Assembly: GCA_030529945.1 (NCBI GenBank) | Contig: JAUMVX010000011.1 | Span: 1-57,508 of the forward strand | From: Bacteroidia bacterium | Lineage (GTDB): Bacteria > Bacteroidota > Bacteroidia > Bacteroidales > UBA932 | DNA length: 57,508 nt | Direction: 5' to 3' | Shown: positions 33,528 through 42,240 of the stretch, piece by piece | Layout: each line of letters starts with the position of its first letter | Numbering within the stretch: the stretch's first letter is position 1 | Position numbers and translations under genes: made by a program | The notes under the pieces: model-generated | What the model was told of the DNA's origin: nothing | Database searches by the model: none | What the model saw: the letters and a program-made list of their open reading frames with translations, nothing else

Positions 33528-34415
33528 TCAGAGAGACTGTCCCGCAGTCAGCGCCTCGATGTCCGGGGTGATTCCCGTCATTATTCCGTAACCGGAGATG
33601 GCCTGGCCGAGGAGCCAGCGGACGCCCGGAATGTACCTGACCCCGCAATCCTGCAGACGTGCGAGCCTCAGGCCCGTGAAGGCCGGATTCCTGTAGTTCG
33701 CTTCCAGAAGGATAAGCCCGCCTTCCTTTCTTTCGGGCCGGAAATCATCCAGACTGTCCAGAGCGGCGGGCAGAGTATAGATCAGAAAGTCCGCTTTCGC
33801 CGCAGCATCAGCAAACTCATCTGTCGAACCCGTTGTGAAGCCGTATTCAGGCAGGCCTTTCGCGAATGCCTCAGCCTTCTCCACACTCCTGTTCAGTATG
33901 GTGGTGCAGAAGCCAGCCTCTGCGGAGGCGACCGCCGCGGCCTTGCCGGCCCCGCCGCAGCCGACCACGACTGCGGACGGCCTGCGCCCGTATTTCTCTT
34001 CCAGACACTTGCGCAGGAACTGGTGGATTTTCTTGTGGGCGGAGGCTCCGAACTCGGCATAGAATTCGGCTATGATGCCCGGATACAGGGCTTCAGCTAT
34101 GCAGAGGATTACGCCCGAGAAATCGGAATTGTGACATTCTACCCCGTCCTTGGTGTGCAGCAGAATATTCGCCGCCCCGATAAGCAGGCAGGGACCCGAT
34201 ACGATGTCGGCCTTGCCGAATGCATCCTCCTTGAAAGGGGCGGTCACGTTCACTGCCTTGTACTCCCGCAGAAAGCGGAGGTAGGATTCCTCGAAAACCT
34301 TGCCTTCTATCAGGTCATAGGGAAAACGTCCGCTGTATGCTGTCCGGAACAGCTGCGGACTTGCGGAGTGTCCGATGGGGTCTCCGATCAGTCCGAAACG
34401 AGTAGAGTCTATCAT
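33528..34415 (-). CDS. aroE: Shikimate dehydrogenase
   Basis: 295 aa from the ATG at 34415. The longer frame to 34487 overlaps the upstream gene and adds non-family residues. It reduces 3-dehydroshikimate with NADPH in aromatic amino-acid synthesis. Substrate-site motifs are LIGDPIGHSASPQLF, NVTAPFKEDAF (catalytic Lys) and NSDFSG (Asp). The nucleotide loop is VVVGCGGAGKAAAVA followed by LNRSVEKA. The C-terminus has ISGYGIMTG, where the common form ends in a short amphipathic helix with Gln. The pathway sister aroK lies 4.4 kb away on the other strand. Confidence 0.9.
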   Translation of the reverse strand: MIDSTRFGLIGDPIGHSASPQLFRTAYSGRFPYDLIEGKVFEESYLRFLREYKAVNVTAPFKEDAFGKADIVSGPCLLIGAANILLHTKDGVECHNSDFSGVILCIAEALYPGIIAEFYAEFGASAHKKIHQFLRKCLEEKYGRRPSAVVVGCGGAGKAAAVASAEAGFCTTILNRSVEKAEAFAKGLPEYGFTTGSTDEFADAAAKADFLIYTLPAALDSLDDFRPERKEGGLILLEANYRNPAFTGLRLARLQDCGVRYIPGVRWLLGQAISGYGIMTGITPDIEALTAGQSL

Positions 34416-34476
34416 TTTAGAGATGATGAAATTAGTCTGTCGATGCCCGAACACAGGTAAAAGCTCCCGTCCATAT

Positions 34477-35418
34477 TCAGGAATCACTTACATTGCGCTG
34501 TCTTACAGCTTCATACAGAAGAATGGCCGCGCTCACCGATGCGTTCAGCGAGTCCAGACGGCCTTTCATCGGGATTCTTATATGCGCATCAGCGGCCCGC
34601 CTCCATATTTCGCTCAGCCCCGTGGCTTCAGTGCCTATCGCGATGGCGGTTCCTCCGGTCATCGGGCAGTCGTAATATAGGACTGAGTCCTGGAGCTGGG
34701 CAGTATAGATGCGGATGGAGTGTTCTTTCAGCCAGGATACCGCCTCCTGCGAAGTGCAGCAGACCGTAGGGACCGTGAATACGGCTCCGATGCTGGAGCG
34801 GATGAGATTCGGGTTGTACAGGTCTGTGAGAGGGTCGCAGATCAGCACTGCATCGGCTCCCGCCGCATCCGCGCTCCGCAGGATGGCCCCGAGGTTTCCG
34901 GGCTTCTCCACCCCTTCGAGCACTGCGATGAGAGGGGAAGGATTGACCGTAAGGTCTGTTAAAGAAAGTTCGCGCGAGCGCATCACTCCGATGACTCCTT
35001 CCGTGGAGCCTCTGAGGGCCACCTTTTCGTAGAGGGACGCAGGCAGCTGCACGAGCAGCAGCTTCGGGTTCAGCGCCTCAGCCCTCGCGACAAGCGCCTC
35101 CAGACCGTCTTTGCCCTCGACCCCGGCCGCCCGGTCTGCCGAAACGTATCCGCTGTCCTTGCCCGTTGTCATAAGCCCTGTCGGGACTCTCCCGCCTGTA
35201 GCGTCCGCTTCCGTGGAGATGCGCCGCTCCCGTGCGATCACCTCCCCGCAGACGAAGAGCGTCTGAGGGATGAAGCCGGCGCTGAGACAATGCCCGAGCT
35301 CACGCTGCCCTTCGACCGCGAAAAGTCCACGCTCGCGGCGGAGCCTGGACTTTTCCTGCAGTGCGAGCAGGTCCTTGATTTTCGGATTCTGCGCCGAAGT
35401 GACCGTCTCGACTCTCAT
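34477..35418 (-). CDS. SpoU/TrmH-family RNA 2'-O-methyltransferase
   Basis: 313 aa. An N-terminal substrate-binding domain (TSAQNPKIKDLLALQEKSRLR, then GLFAVEGQRELGHC) precedes the SPOUT knot. The three motifs are EGVEKPGNLGAILRSADAAG, IAIGTEATGLSEIW and LDSLNASVSAAILLYEA. The family methylates 2'-O of rRNA or tRNA; the specific site cannot be assigned. An internal stretch near 75-110 rich in Thr/Gly/Asp looks like a variable insertion. The last codons contain the recurring GGAATCACTTA sequence (reverse). Confidence 0.87.
   Translation of the reverse strand: MRVETVTSAQNPKIKDLLALQEKSRLRRERGLFAVEGQRELGHCLSAGFIPQTLFVCGEVIARERRISTEADATGGRVPTGLMTTGKDSGYVSADRAAGVEGKDGLEALVARAEALNPKLLLVQLPASLYEKVALRGSTEGVIGVMRSRELSLTDLTVNPSPLIAVLEGVEKPGNLGAILRSADAAGADAVLICDPLTDLYNPNLIRSSIGAVFTVPTVCCTSQEAVSWLKEHSIRIYTAQLQDSVLYYDCPMTGGTAIAIGTEATGLSEIWRRAADAHIRIPMKGRLDSLNASVSAAILLYEAVRQRNVSDS
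34480..34490 (+). repeat. Recurring 11-mer GGAATCACTTA
   Basis: Exact copy of the sequence at 11734-11744, extending to a 12-mer match with C. It overlaps the 3' end of the SpoU methyltransferase gene. Confidence 0.4.
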
Positions 35419-35424
35419 ATGGGG

Positions 35425-36966
35425 CTACTGTTGAGTTTCCCCGTCTTTCTTCAGTATCTTCTCGGGACGCATCTGAGGGAAGAACAGCACGTCCTGGATG
35501 GTCGTCTGCCCGGTCATAAACATCGTCAGGCGGTCGATTCCCATACCCAGACCGGAGGTCGGCGGCATACCGTATTCGAGTGCGCGGACGAAGTCGTAGT
35601 CGATGAACATCGCCTCGTCGTCGCCCCGGCTCTTGAGACGGGCCTGCTCCTCGAAACGCTCCAGCTGGTCGACAGGGTCATTCAGTTCGGAATAGGCATT
35701 GGCCAGCTCCTTGCCGCAGACGAAGAGTTCGAACCTCTCGGTCAGTGCCGGATTGTCCCTGTGACGCTTCGTCAGAGGGGACATCTCGACAGGGTAGTCG
35801 GTGACGAAGGTCGGCTCTATGAGATTCTTCTCGGCATATTCTCCGAAGATGGCGTCTATCAGCTTGCCCTTGCCCATAGAAGGCTCGATTTCCACGTGCA
35901 GCTCCTTGCAGGTGGCGCGAAGCTGCTCCTCGTCCATTCCGCTCACGTCCACCCCGGCATACTGCCTGATGGCCTCGAGAATCGGCAGACGGCGGTACGG
36001 CGGCTTGAAACTTACCTTGTTCCCGCCGATGGTCACTTCGTCTGTGCCGTTCACCTTCAGGGCGATCCTTTCGAGCATCTTCTCCACGAACTCCATCATC
36101 CAGATATAGTCCTTGTAGGCCACGTAGATCTCCATACAGGTGAACTCGGGGTTGTGGGTCTTGTCCATACCCTCGTTCCGGAAATCCTTGGCGAACTCAT
36201 AGACTCCGCTGAAACCTCCTACGATGAGTCTCTTCAGGTAGAGCTCATTCGCGATTCTCAGATACAGAGGGATGTCCAGAGCGTTATGATGCGTGATGAA
36301 CGGACGTGCCGTCGCTCCTCCCGGAATGCTCTGGAGGATAGGGGTCTCGACTTCGAGGCAGCCGGCTTCGTCGAAGTACTCGCGCATCGTGGCGATGATC
36401 TTCGCTCTCTTCACGAAAGTCTCCTTCACCTGCGGATTCACTATGAGGTCCACATACCTCTGGCGGTAGCGCATCTCCGGGTCCGAGAACGCGTCGAACA
36501 CTTTGCCGTCCTGCTCCTTGACGATGGGAAGCACCTTGAGCGACTTGCTCAGGAGAGTGAGTTCTTTCGCGTGGACGGACAGCTGTCCGGTCTGGGTGAT
36601 GAAGGCGAAACCCTTGATTCCGATGATGTCTCCGATGTCCAGAAGCTTCTTCCAGACGGTATTGTACATAGTCTTGTCTTCGCCCGGGCAGATTTCGTCT
36701 CTCTTCACGTAAATCTGGATTCTTCCGCTCTCATCCTGAATCTCTCCGAACGAGGCCGCGCCCATAATGCGGCGGCTCATCACGCGTCCCGCGATGCAGA
36801 CTTCCTGAAAGTTTCCCTTTTCGGCGTCATACTCAGCAAGTATCCGTGCCGCCGTGGCGTTTACCGGGTAGAGTGCCGCCGGGTAAGGTTCGATGCCGAT
36901 TTCTCTGAGCTTCGACAGTGAGTCCCTTCTCAGGAGTTCCTGTTCGCTGTATTCAACATTTGCCAT
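35425..36966 (-). CDS. lysS: Lysyl-tRNA synthetase, class II
   Basis: 513 aa from the ATG at 36966, where the family's [10 protein letters not shown] start lies; 67 codons of upstream open frame are non-coding and contain the promoter. It charges tRNA-Lys. An OB-fold anticodon domain (about 55-145: [29 protein letters not shown]) precedes the class II core. Motif 2 is [26 protein letters not shown] (about 255-280) and motif 3 is [21 protein letters not shown]. Its -7 box TAATTTTG is at 37015-37022. The SpoU methyltransferase gene follows at 6 nt. Confidence 0.96.
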   Translation of the reverse strand: MANVEYSEQELLRRDSLSKLREIGIEPYPAALYPVNATAARILAEYDAEKGNFQEVCIAGRVMSRRIMGAASFGEIQDESGRIQIYVKRDEICPGEDKTMYNTVWKKLLDIGDIIGIKGFAFITQTGQLSVHAKELTLLSKSLKVLPIVKEQDGKVFDAFSDPEMRYRQRYVDLIVNPQVKETFVKRAKIIATMREYFDEAGCLEVETPILQSIPGGATARPFITHHNALDIPLYLRIANELYLKRLIVGGFSGVYEFAKDFRNEGMDKTHNPEFTCMEIYVAYKDYIWMMEFVEKMLERIALKVNGTDEVTIGGNKVSFKPPYRRLPILEAIRQYAGVDVSGMDEEQLRATCKELHVEIEPSMGKGKLIDAIFGEYAEKNLIEPTFVTDYPVEMSPLTKRHRDNPALTERFELFVCGKELANAYSELNDPVDQLERFEEQARLKSRGDDEAMFIDYDFVRALEYGMPPTSGLGMGIDRLTMFMTGQTTIQDVLFFPQMRPEKILKKDGETQQ

Positions 36967-37014
36967 ATATCTGTGAGTATAATAATCATAATCCGATACT
37001 GCCGTACCGAACTG

Positions 37015-37080
37015 CAAAATTACTATTTTTTTTCTTCCCGAGGAATAGCGTTGTTTATTCGGCGGAATTCCGTAACTTTG
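37015..37080. promoter_or_regulatory. Divergent promoters for lysS (-) and recJ (+)
   Basis: The minus -7 TAATTTTG is at 37015-37022. The plus pair is TTG (37051-37053) and TAACTTTG (37073-37080) with 19 nt between, an ideal Bacteroidetes spacing. The recJ ATG is only 7 nt after the -7 box, so its mRNA would have almost no leader. Confidence 0.7.
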
Positions 37081-37087
37081 ACGGGAT

Positions 37088-38821
37088 ATGGCGAGAGAAA
37101 GCAAATGGATACTGAAAGAACCCGCCGACCAGTCGAAAGTCAGCAGGCTTGCCACTGAGGTCGGCATAGACCGCGTGCTGGCGGAACTCCTCGTGAAGCG
37201 CGGTGTCGAGACCTTCGAGCAGGCCCGCAGATTCTTCCGTCCGAGTCTCGACCAACTTTACGACCCGTTCCTGATGAAGGATATGGACGTGGCGGTGGAG
37301 CGGCTGCGCCGGGCGGTGACAAGCCGGGAGAAGATTCTCGTTTACGGAGACTATGATGTGGACGGGACCACCGCGGTGTCGCTGGTTTACTCCTTTCTGA
37401 AAGACTATACCCCGAATCTGGACTTCTACATCCCCGACCGGAACGACGAAGGCTACGGCGTGTCCCAGAAGGGCATAGACTGGGCCGCCGATAACGGCTT
37501 CACCCTCATCATCACTCTCGACTGCGGCATAAAGGCCATAGAGAAGACCCGCTACGCAGCCTCGCGGGGCATAGATATGATCATCTGCGACCATCATCTT
37601 CCGGATGACGAGCTTCCCGCCGCCGTCGCCGTGCTCGACCCTAAGCGGACGGACTGCAGCTATCCTTTCGACGACCTTTCCGGCTGCGGCGTAGGTTTCA
37701 AGCTCGTCCAGGCCTATTCGCAGCGCTACGGCATTCCGTTCGAAAACCTTATCCCCCTGCTCGACTATCTGGTCGTGAGCATCGCCTCCGACCTCGTGTC
37801 CATCGTGGACGAGAACCGCACTCTCGCGCATTTCGGACTGAAGCAGCTGAACGAGAACCCTCGCGCCGGTCTGCTCGCGATGGTGAATCTCTCGAAGCTC
37901 GAGCTCGGCCACATCACCATAGACGACATAGTCTTCAAGATAGGTCCCCGTATAAACGCCGCCGGCCGTATGGAGACGGGAAGACTCTCCGTGGAGCTTC
38001 TGACCGCGACCGGCTTCGAGCAGGCGATGACGATAGGGGAGCGCATAAACGACAACAACAACGAGCGCAAGAGCATCGACCGCGAGATAACCCAGGATGC
38101 CATACGGATGGTCCAGGAGGGCAAATGCCTGTCGTGGAAGAACGCGACCATAGTCTATGACCCGAACTGGAACAAGGGCGTGGTCGGCATCGTCGCCTCG
38201 CGTCTCGTGGAGGCTTTCTACAAGCCGACCATCGTGCTGACCCGATCGAACGGCTACGTGACCGGCTCCGCCCGCAGCATACAGGGATTCGACCTCTACG
38301 AGGCCATCGAAAGCTGCGCGCCCCTGCTCGAGAACTTCGGCGGGCACGTCTATGCTGCGGGCCTGACGCTGCGCGAAGAGAACCTCGCGGAATTCAGCGA
38401 GCGCATCGACAAGTACATAGGCGAGCACATCACACCCGAGATGCTCACGCCCGTGCTGAGCCTCGACGCCCGTCTGGACTTCTCGCGCATCACGCCGAAA
38501 TTCTTCCGAATACTGAAGCAGTTCCAGCCCTTCGGCCCCGGCAACAGCAACCCCGTCTTCCTGACGGAGAACGTCTATGACGGCGGCAACGGACGCAAGG
38601 TAGGCGCGGGCGGAGTGCATATGAAGCTCGACCTCATCCAGGAGTCGCAGCCTTACCACCAGATACCCGCCATCGCGTTCAATATGTCCGACTTCTTCGA
38701 CTACATCAAGGCGGGCAATCCTTTCGACGTCTGCTACTCGATAGTGGAGAACTACTATCGCGGCAACGCCACCATCCAGCTCCGCGTCAGAGACTTGCAC
38801 GAGCGCGAAGAGATGATTTAG
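37088..38821 (+). CDS. recJ: Single-stranded-DNA exonuclease RecJ
   Basis: 577 aa. A 5'-3' ssDNA exonuclease of recombination and mismatch repair. The DHH phosphoesterase motifs are [12 protein letters not shown] (residues 85-96), [20 protein letters not shown] and a [10 protein letters not shown] segment. The DHHA1 block GRMETGRL and the C-terminal [13 protein letters not shown] glycine-rich motif follow, ending in the OB-fold region. Start [14 protein letters not shown] is the family's normal opening, and the promoter position makes the transcript nearly leaderless. aroK follows after a 36-nt spacer carrying an interspersed element. Confidence 0.96.
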   Translation: MARESKWILKEPADQSKVSRLATEVGIDRVLAELLVKRGVETFEQARRFFRPSLDQLYDPFLMKDMDVAVERLRRAVTSREKILVYGDYDVDGTTAVSLVYSFLKDYTPNLDFYIPDRNDEGYGVSQKGIDWAADNGFTLIITLDCGIKAIEKTRYAASRGIDMIICDHHLPDDELPAAVAVLDPKRTDCSYPFDDLSGCGVGFKLVQAYSQRYGIPFENLIPLLDYLVVSIASDLVSIVDENRTLAHFGLKQLNENPRAGLLAMVNLSKLELGHITIDDIVFKIGPRINAAGRMETGRLSVELLTATGFEQAMTIGERINDNNNERKSIDREITQDAIRMVQEGKCLSWKNATIVYDPNWNKGVVGIVASRLVEAFYKPTIVLTRSNGYVTGSARSIQGFDLYEAIESCAPLLENFGGHVYAAGLTLREENLAEFSERIDKYIGEHITPEMLTPVLSLDARLDFSRITPKFFRILKQFQPFGPGNSNPVFLTENVYDGGNGRKVGAGGVHMKLDLIQESQPYHQIPAIAFNMSDFFDYIKAGNPFDVCYSIVENYYRGNATIQLRVRDLHEREEMI

Positions 38822-38823
38822 CC

Positions 38824-38845
38824 GGCCGGCTTTCAGCCGTCCAAT
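38824..38845 (+). repeat. Interspersed CGTCCAAT-type element after recJ
   Basis: It begins 2 nt after the recJ stop and contains a CGGCT-TTC-AGCCG hairpin followed by TCCAAT. It matches the minus-strand copy at 15457-15476 almost throughout. Confidence 0.5.
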
Positions 38846-38857
38846 GTCGTTTTAACT

Positions 38858-39487
38858 ATGACCCGGAAGACTGCCCCTCACTGCATCACCCTCATCGGAA
38901 TGATGGGTAGCGGCAAGACCCTTGTCGGCCGCGCTCTGGCCCGGCGTCTGGGCTGGAGCTTCATCGACCTCGACGAACGCATTTCGCAGGAACAGGGCCG
39001 CAGCATCCCCGAGATCTTCGCGGCTGAGGGCGAAGCGGCCTTCCGCGCCCTCGAACTCCGGACCCTCTCTTCAATTCTCTCTCCGCTCAGCCCTGCCGCT
39101 CCGCGGCCAATCCCTCTTCCCCCGAAGACCAGGACCTCTGTCGTTGAGACCTCCGCTGCCGCTCCCGGACCCATAGAGGAGACCTCACTCTGCTCCACGG
39201 TCCTCTCCCTCGGCGGCGGCACCATCCTGCAGCCCGAGTGCGCCGCCCTCGTGTGCGCCCACAGCCTCTGCATCCGTCTCACCGCCTCGGTAGAGACCCT
39301 CTGCGAGCGTCTCAGGGCAGACCGGAACAGACCCCTGCTGCAAGGCGGGCAGCCCCTCGAAGACAGGATAGCGCAGCTCCTTTCCGAGCGCGAAAGCGCC
39401 TACGCCGCAGCCGCGCACATCACCATCCCCACCGATGCCCACACCCCCGACGACATCATCGCCCAGCTGCTCTCCCTCCTCCGGTAG
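38858..39487 (+). CDS. aroK: Shikimate kinase with Pro/Ser-rich insertion
   Basis: 209 aa against about 170 for the family. It phosphorylates shikimate with ATP. The P-loop GMMGSGKT is at 14-21; FIDLDERI (Asp for shikimate), EGEAAFRALE and SLGGGTIL (118-124) are in order. Residues about 74-112 are an extra Pro/Ser/Thr/Ala-rich segment with no family counterpart, placed just before the LGGG loop. The last 26 codons are duplicated 1.4 kb downstream across an inserted ATPase gene. The protein should still be functional, as all catalytic blocks are intact. Confidence 0.9.
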   Translation: MTRKTAPHCITLIGMMGSGKTLVGRALARRLGWSFIDLDERISQEQGRSIPEIFAAEGEAAFRALELRTLSSILSPLSPAAPRPIPLPPKTRTSVVETSAAAPGPIEETSLCSTVLSLGGGTILQPECAALVCAHSLCIRLTASVETLCERLRADRNRPLLQGGQPLEDRIAQLLSERESAYAAAAHITIPTDAHTPDDIIAQLLSLLR

Positions 39488-39489
39488 TC
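39411..39489 (+). repeat. aroK 3'-end direct repeat, left copy (attachment-site-like)
   Basis: 79 nt covering the aroK C-terminus and stop, matched at 73 of 79 positions by 40794-40872. The left copy completes the aroK reading frame. Confidence 0.85.
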
Positions 39490-39494
39490 AGCTT

Positions 39495-39515
39495 AGTGAT
39501 TATAGGAATCACTTA
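39495..39515. repeat. Palindrome containing GGAATCACTTA
   Basis: AGTGATT-ATAGG-AATCACT (39495-39513) lies 7 nt after the aroK stop at the left boundary of the inserted segment. It could be a boundary sequence or a weak terminator between convergent genes. Confidence 0.4.
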
Positions 39516-39544
39516 TATCATATAGTCGACGTTAAAATAGTGGT

Positions 39545-40684
39545 TTATAGTCTGCCCCGGAACCACAGAGCCATAAACCGGTCATAGATGACATAGCCCT
39601 CCGTTTTATGATAGACAATCTCTTTATCTTCAAGAACTTTCAGAGCGGCCTTGACACTGCTGGCTCCCGGAAGCCGATGTCTCTTTATGAATTGTCCTGA
39701 CAGAGGCCGTGAAACGATACCGTCTTCTGCGATCGCCTTCAGCACAGACATCTGGTTCTCCGTGAAGAACTGAACCATACTTTCATATTGAGGTTCCCGG
39801 TTCCCGAGAATGGCAGCTATGGCGGAATTGACCTGTCCCACATTGTCCACCGCGTCAAATTCTTCATACAGGCGGTTCATAATGCATTGGATGTACCAGG
39901 TATGTCCCTCGAAACGTCTGTATATTTCCGCAAACGCATCCTGTGACAGTTCCCCTCCTTTCTCAAGGAAAAACTTGCGGCAGAAGTCATAATAGACGTT
40001 CTCGTCCAATGGCTTCAGCCCCATCATCTCAGTACTCTGGTAGAACGGGTGCTTGGGAGAACCGAATATTTCTGACATCAGATGATGCTTGCTGCCGGAA
40101 AAAATGAAATGGATGTGCTGGGTAAACTGGATGTAAGAGCGCAGCATAGCTTCCGTCCCGCTTTCCGGATACTCGGCAATCTGCTGGAATTCATCTATGG
40201 CGATATAGATTTCTTTTCCGCTGCCGTTCAGACAGTCGAACAGACTGCGGACGGTCGGCTCTTCCTGCTCCTGCTCGACCCTTACCGAGAAATTCGTCTC
40301 TCCGGAAACGGGATTCAGAGAAAGTACCGGACGTAATGAGCCCAGAAATCCTGCAGCTTTTTCCGCTATGGATTCATTTTTCCGGATGAAGCCGTTGATG
40401 GTCATTTCTGCAAACGCCTCCACGAAATCCCGCAAATTCTTTGTGGCAAAAATATCGAGATAAAGGCACACAGCCCCCTTGTCCTCTTCCTTCAAGTGAT
40501 AGAATGTGTTTTTGATGAGCCCCGTCTTTCCTATTCTGCGAGCAGATATAAGCGTCACGTTCCTGCCGTTTCTCAGATGCGAAAGCAAGGCGGCAGTCTC
40601 TTCCAGCCTGTCACAGAAGTATTCGGGGCTTTCATATCCCTGATAAATGAACGGGTTTGCCAGTTTGCCGTTAGTCATCTTCAT
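39545..40684 (-). CDS. Inserted AAA-superfamily ATPase (ATPase_2/STAND-like)
   Basis: 379 aa. Walker A is SARRIGKTGL (about 48-57), Walker B IYIAIDEFQQI, and a sensor-like IHFIFSGSKHHLM. A C-terminal winged-helix (VLKAIAEDGIVSRPLSGQFI, ...VKAALKVLEDKEIVYHKTEGYVIYDRF) follows. This is a different ATPase group from the two at the left edge (no DUF4143-like nuclease end), but likewise an accessory gene with no partner nearby. It sits between two direct copies of the aroK 3' end and has lower GC than its flanks, so it was probably acquired. Start ATG 40684 (or 40678) follows an inverted-repeat region. Confidence 0.87.
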   Translation of the reverse strand: MKMTNGKLANPFIYQGYESPEYFCDRLEETAALLSHLRNGRNVTLISARRIGKTGLIKNTFYHLKEEDKGAVCLYLDIFATKNLRDFVEAFAEMTINGFIRKNESIAEKAAGFLGSLRPVLSLNPVSGETNFSVRVEQEQEEPTVRSLFDCLNGSGKEIYIAIDEFQQIAEYPESGTEAMLRSYIQFTQHIHFIFSGSKHHLMSEIFGSPKHPFYQSTEMMGLKPLDENVYYDFCRKFFLEKGGELSQDAFAEIYRRFEGHTWYIQCIMNRLYEEFDAVDNVGQVNSAIAAILGNREPQYESMVQFFTENQMSVLKAIAEDGIVSRPLSGQFIKRHRLPGASSVKAALKVLEDKEIVYHKTEGYVIYDRFMALWFRGRL

Positions 40685-40702
40685 AGTGATGTTGTTTTTC
40701 GC

Positions 40703-40735
40703 GTTACAATATAGTTGTTACATAATTCTTGTAAC
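40703..40735 (-). promoter_or_regulatory. Inverted/direct GTTACAA repeats upstream of the inserted ATPase gene
   Basis: GTTACAA (40703-40709) and TTGTAAC (40729-40735) form a 7-bp inverted repeat, and a further GTTAC lies between them at 40717-40721. They sit 19-51 nt before the start codon, where an operator would be expected. No good TAnnTTTG box was found. Confidence 0.45.
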
Positions 40736-40793
40736 GGCAAAAATGCAACAAAAAAACAACAAGCGCAAACTTTTCTGAGACGAACATACCCCG

Positions 40794-40872
40794 CCGCGCA
40801 CATCACCATCCCCACCGACACCCGCACCCCCGACGACATCATCACCCATCTGCTCCCCCTCCTCCGGTAGTC
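40794..40872 (+). repeat. aroK 3'-end direct repeat, right copy
   Basis: It still encodes an intact aroK C-terminus (AHITIPTDTRTPDDIITHLL...) and stop. It differs from the left copy at six positions, half of which change amino acids conservatively. The divergence suggests the two ends come from different aroK alleles rather than from a recent tandem duplication. Confidence 0.8.
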
Positions 40873-40957
40873 CTGATTTATCTCAGTCCCCGCTTCCTTT
40901 TTCCCAATGTACAAGGTTGGACTTCTGCTTCCGCCTCAGGTTACTTCAGAGATACGA

Positions 40958-40987
40958 TCAATACAGGAACCCGAAGAGCCAAAGCGG
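40958..40987 (-). pseudogene. Scar of a DUF4143-type ATPase 3' end
   Basis: The minus strand reads PLWLFGFLY and stop, matching the end of ATPase copy 1 (PLWVFGFLY, stop) with DNA similarity over about 38 nt and a 1-nt deletion just upstream. Only the last codons remain. It shows that a second type of ATPase gene once occupied the same site next to aroK. Confidence 0.55.
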
Positions 40988-41051
40988 ATTTTACAATTCA
41001 AACCACAAAAATATTGAAAAATTTATGGTTGGAACCGAAAATAACCCGTTT

Positions 41052-42230
41052 TTATAGTCTCGAATATACCGTGCGGCCCCCGCAGAAGACGCGGGCGACG
41101 GCACTCGAATCGGCGGAGTAGATCCAGTTCGAGACCACGTTGAAGCAAGGCTGCATCTTGCGTGCGTGAAGGTCCAGCAAAACAGCGTCCGCCACCTTGC
41201 CCTCGGCGATCACGCCCGCGTCTATCCCGAACGCCTCCGCACCCCCGCGGGTAGCCCATTCCAGCACCTGTCCGGCGGGAGCTATGGCCGGGTCTCCGGC
41301 CAATTTCGCCAGCAGCGCGGCGAACTTGCACTCCTCGCGCATATCCAGATTGTCGTTCGAAGAGCATCCATCCGTACCCAGAGCGATTCTCACGCCCGAA
41401 GCGATGGCCAGCTCATAAGGGAAACGCCCGCTGCCCAGCTTCATATTCGAGCAGGGGCAGTGCACAGCGGTCACGCCGCGAGCGGCCAATATGTCCCATT
41501 CCTCGCGGTCGATGTGGATGCAGTGCGCCGCGATCACGTCCGGACCGAGGAAGCCGATGCTGTCCAGATAACGCACCGGAGTCGTCCCGTGCGCCTTCAG
41601 ACAGTCCTCCACCTCAGTCACGGTCTCGGACAGGTGGATATGCAGTTTCAGCCCGTTTTCGCGGGCGAGGCCCGCCGCCATCTTCAGCCTTTCTTCGCAG
41701 ACGGTGTATATCGCGTGCGGAGCCACAGCCAGAGTGATGCGTCCGCCCGTAGGGTCCTTCCACTCGCTCAGAAACCTCTTCTTCTCCTCCAGCAGGGCCA
41801 GAGGATGGTTATCCATAATGGTGATTCCGATGCAGGCGCGGATGCCCGCTTCCGCCACCTCATCTATGGTCTCCTCTATGTCGAAGTACATATCGTTGAA
41901 GAACACGCTCCCGGTAGAGACCATCTCGCGTACCGCCAACCCGCTTCCCCTGCGTATGTCCTCGGCTGTGAGCTTATCCTCGTAAGGCCAGATGTAGTCC
42001 TGCAGCCAGGTCTGCAGGGGCATATCGTTAGCGTAGCCGCGAAGCAGACTCATCGCCGCGTGGGTGTGCGCGTTATAGAATGCCGGCACTATCGCAAAGC
42101 CCTCGGCATCAATCGTTTCGTCCGCCGCGCTCTCCTGCGTCACCCCTTCCAGCGCGAAGCGCCCGTCCCTCAAAAGCACGCATCTTCGCTCCCCGTCGAG
42201 AAGCACATTTTTCAGCAGAATACTTCCCAT
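41052..42230 (-). CDS. mtaD: S-adenosylhomocysteine/5'-methylthioadenosine deaminase-type amidohydrolase
   Basis: 392 aa. A TIM-barrel metal hydrolase that deaminates the adenine of SAH or MTA. Metal ligands and signatures are NAHTHAAMSLLRGYANDMPL (HxH), LHIHLSETVTEVEDC, AAHCIHIDREEWD (His), VHCPCSNMKLGSG and ALGTDGCSSNDNLDM (Asp), the last being close to the MTA/SAH deaminase signature. It begins 10 nt after ahcY on the same strand, which strongly suggests both act on SAH. Guanine or other purine deaminase activity remains possible. Confidence 0.85.
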   Translation of the reverse strand: MGSILLKNVLLDGERRCVLLRDGRFALEGVTQESAADETIDAEGFAIVPAFYNAHTHAAMSLLRGYANDMPLQTWLQDYIWPYEDKLTAEDIRRGSGLAVREMVSTGSVFFNDMYFDIEETIDEVAEAGIRACIGITIMDNHPLALLEEKKRFLSEWKDPTGGRITLAVAPHAIYTVCEERLKMAAGLARENGLKLHIHLSETVTEVEDCLKAHGTTPVRYLDSIGFLGPDVIAAHCIHIDREEWDILAARGVTAVHCPCSNMKLGSGRFPYELAIASGVRIALGTDGCSSNDNLDMREECKFAALLAKLAGDPAIAPAGQVLEWATRGGAEAFGIDAGVIAEGKVADAVLLDLHARKMQPCFNVVSNWIYSADSSAVARVFCGGRTVYSRL

Positions 42231-42240
42231 ATCCGAGGCG

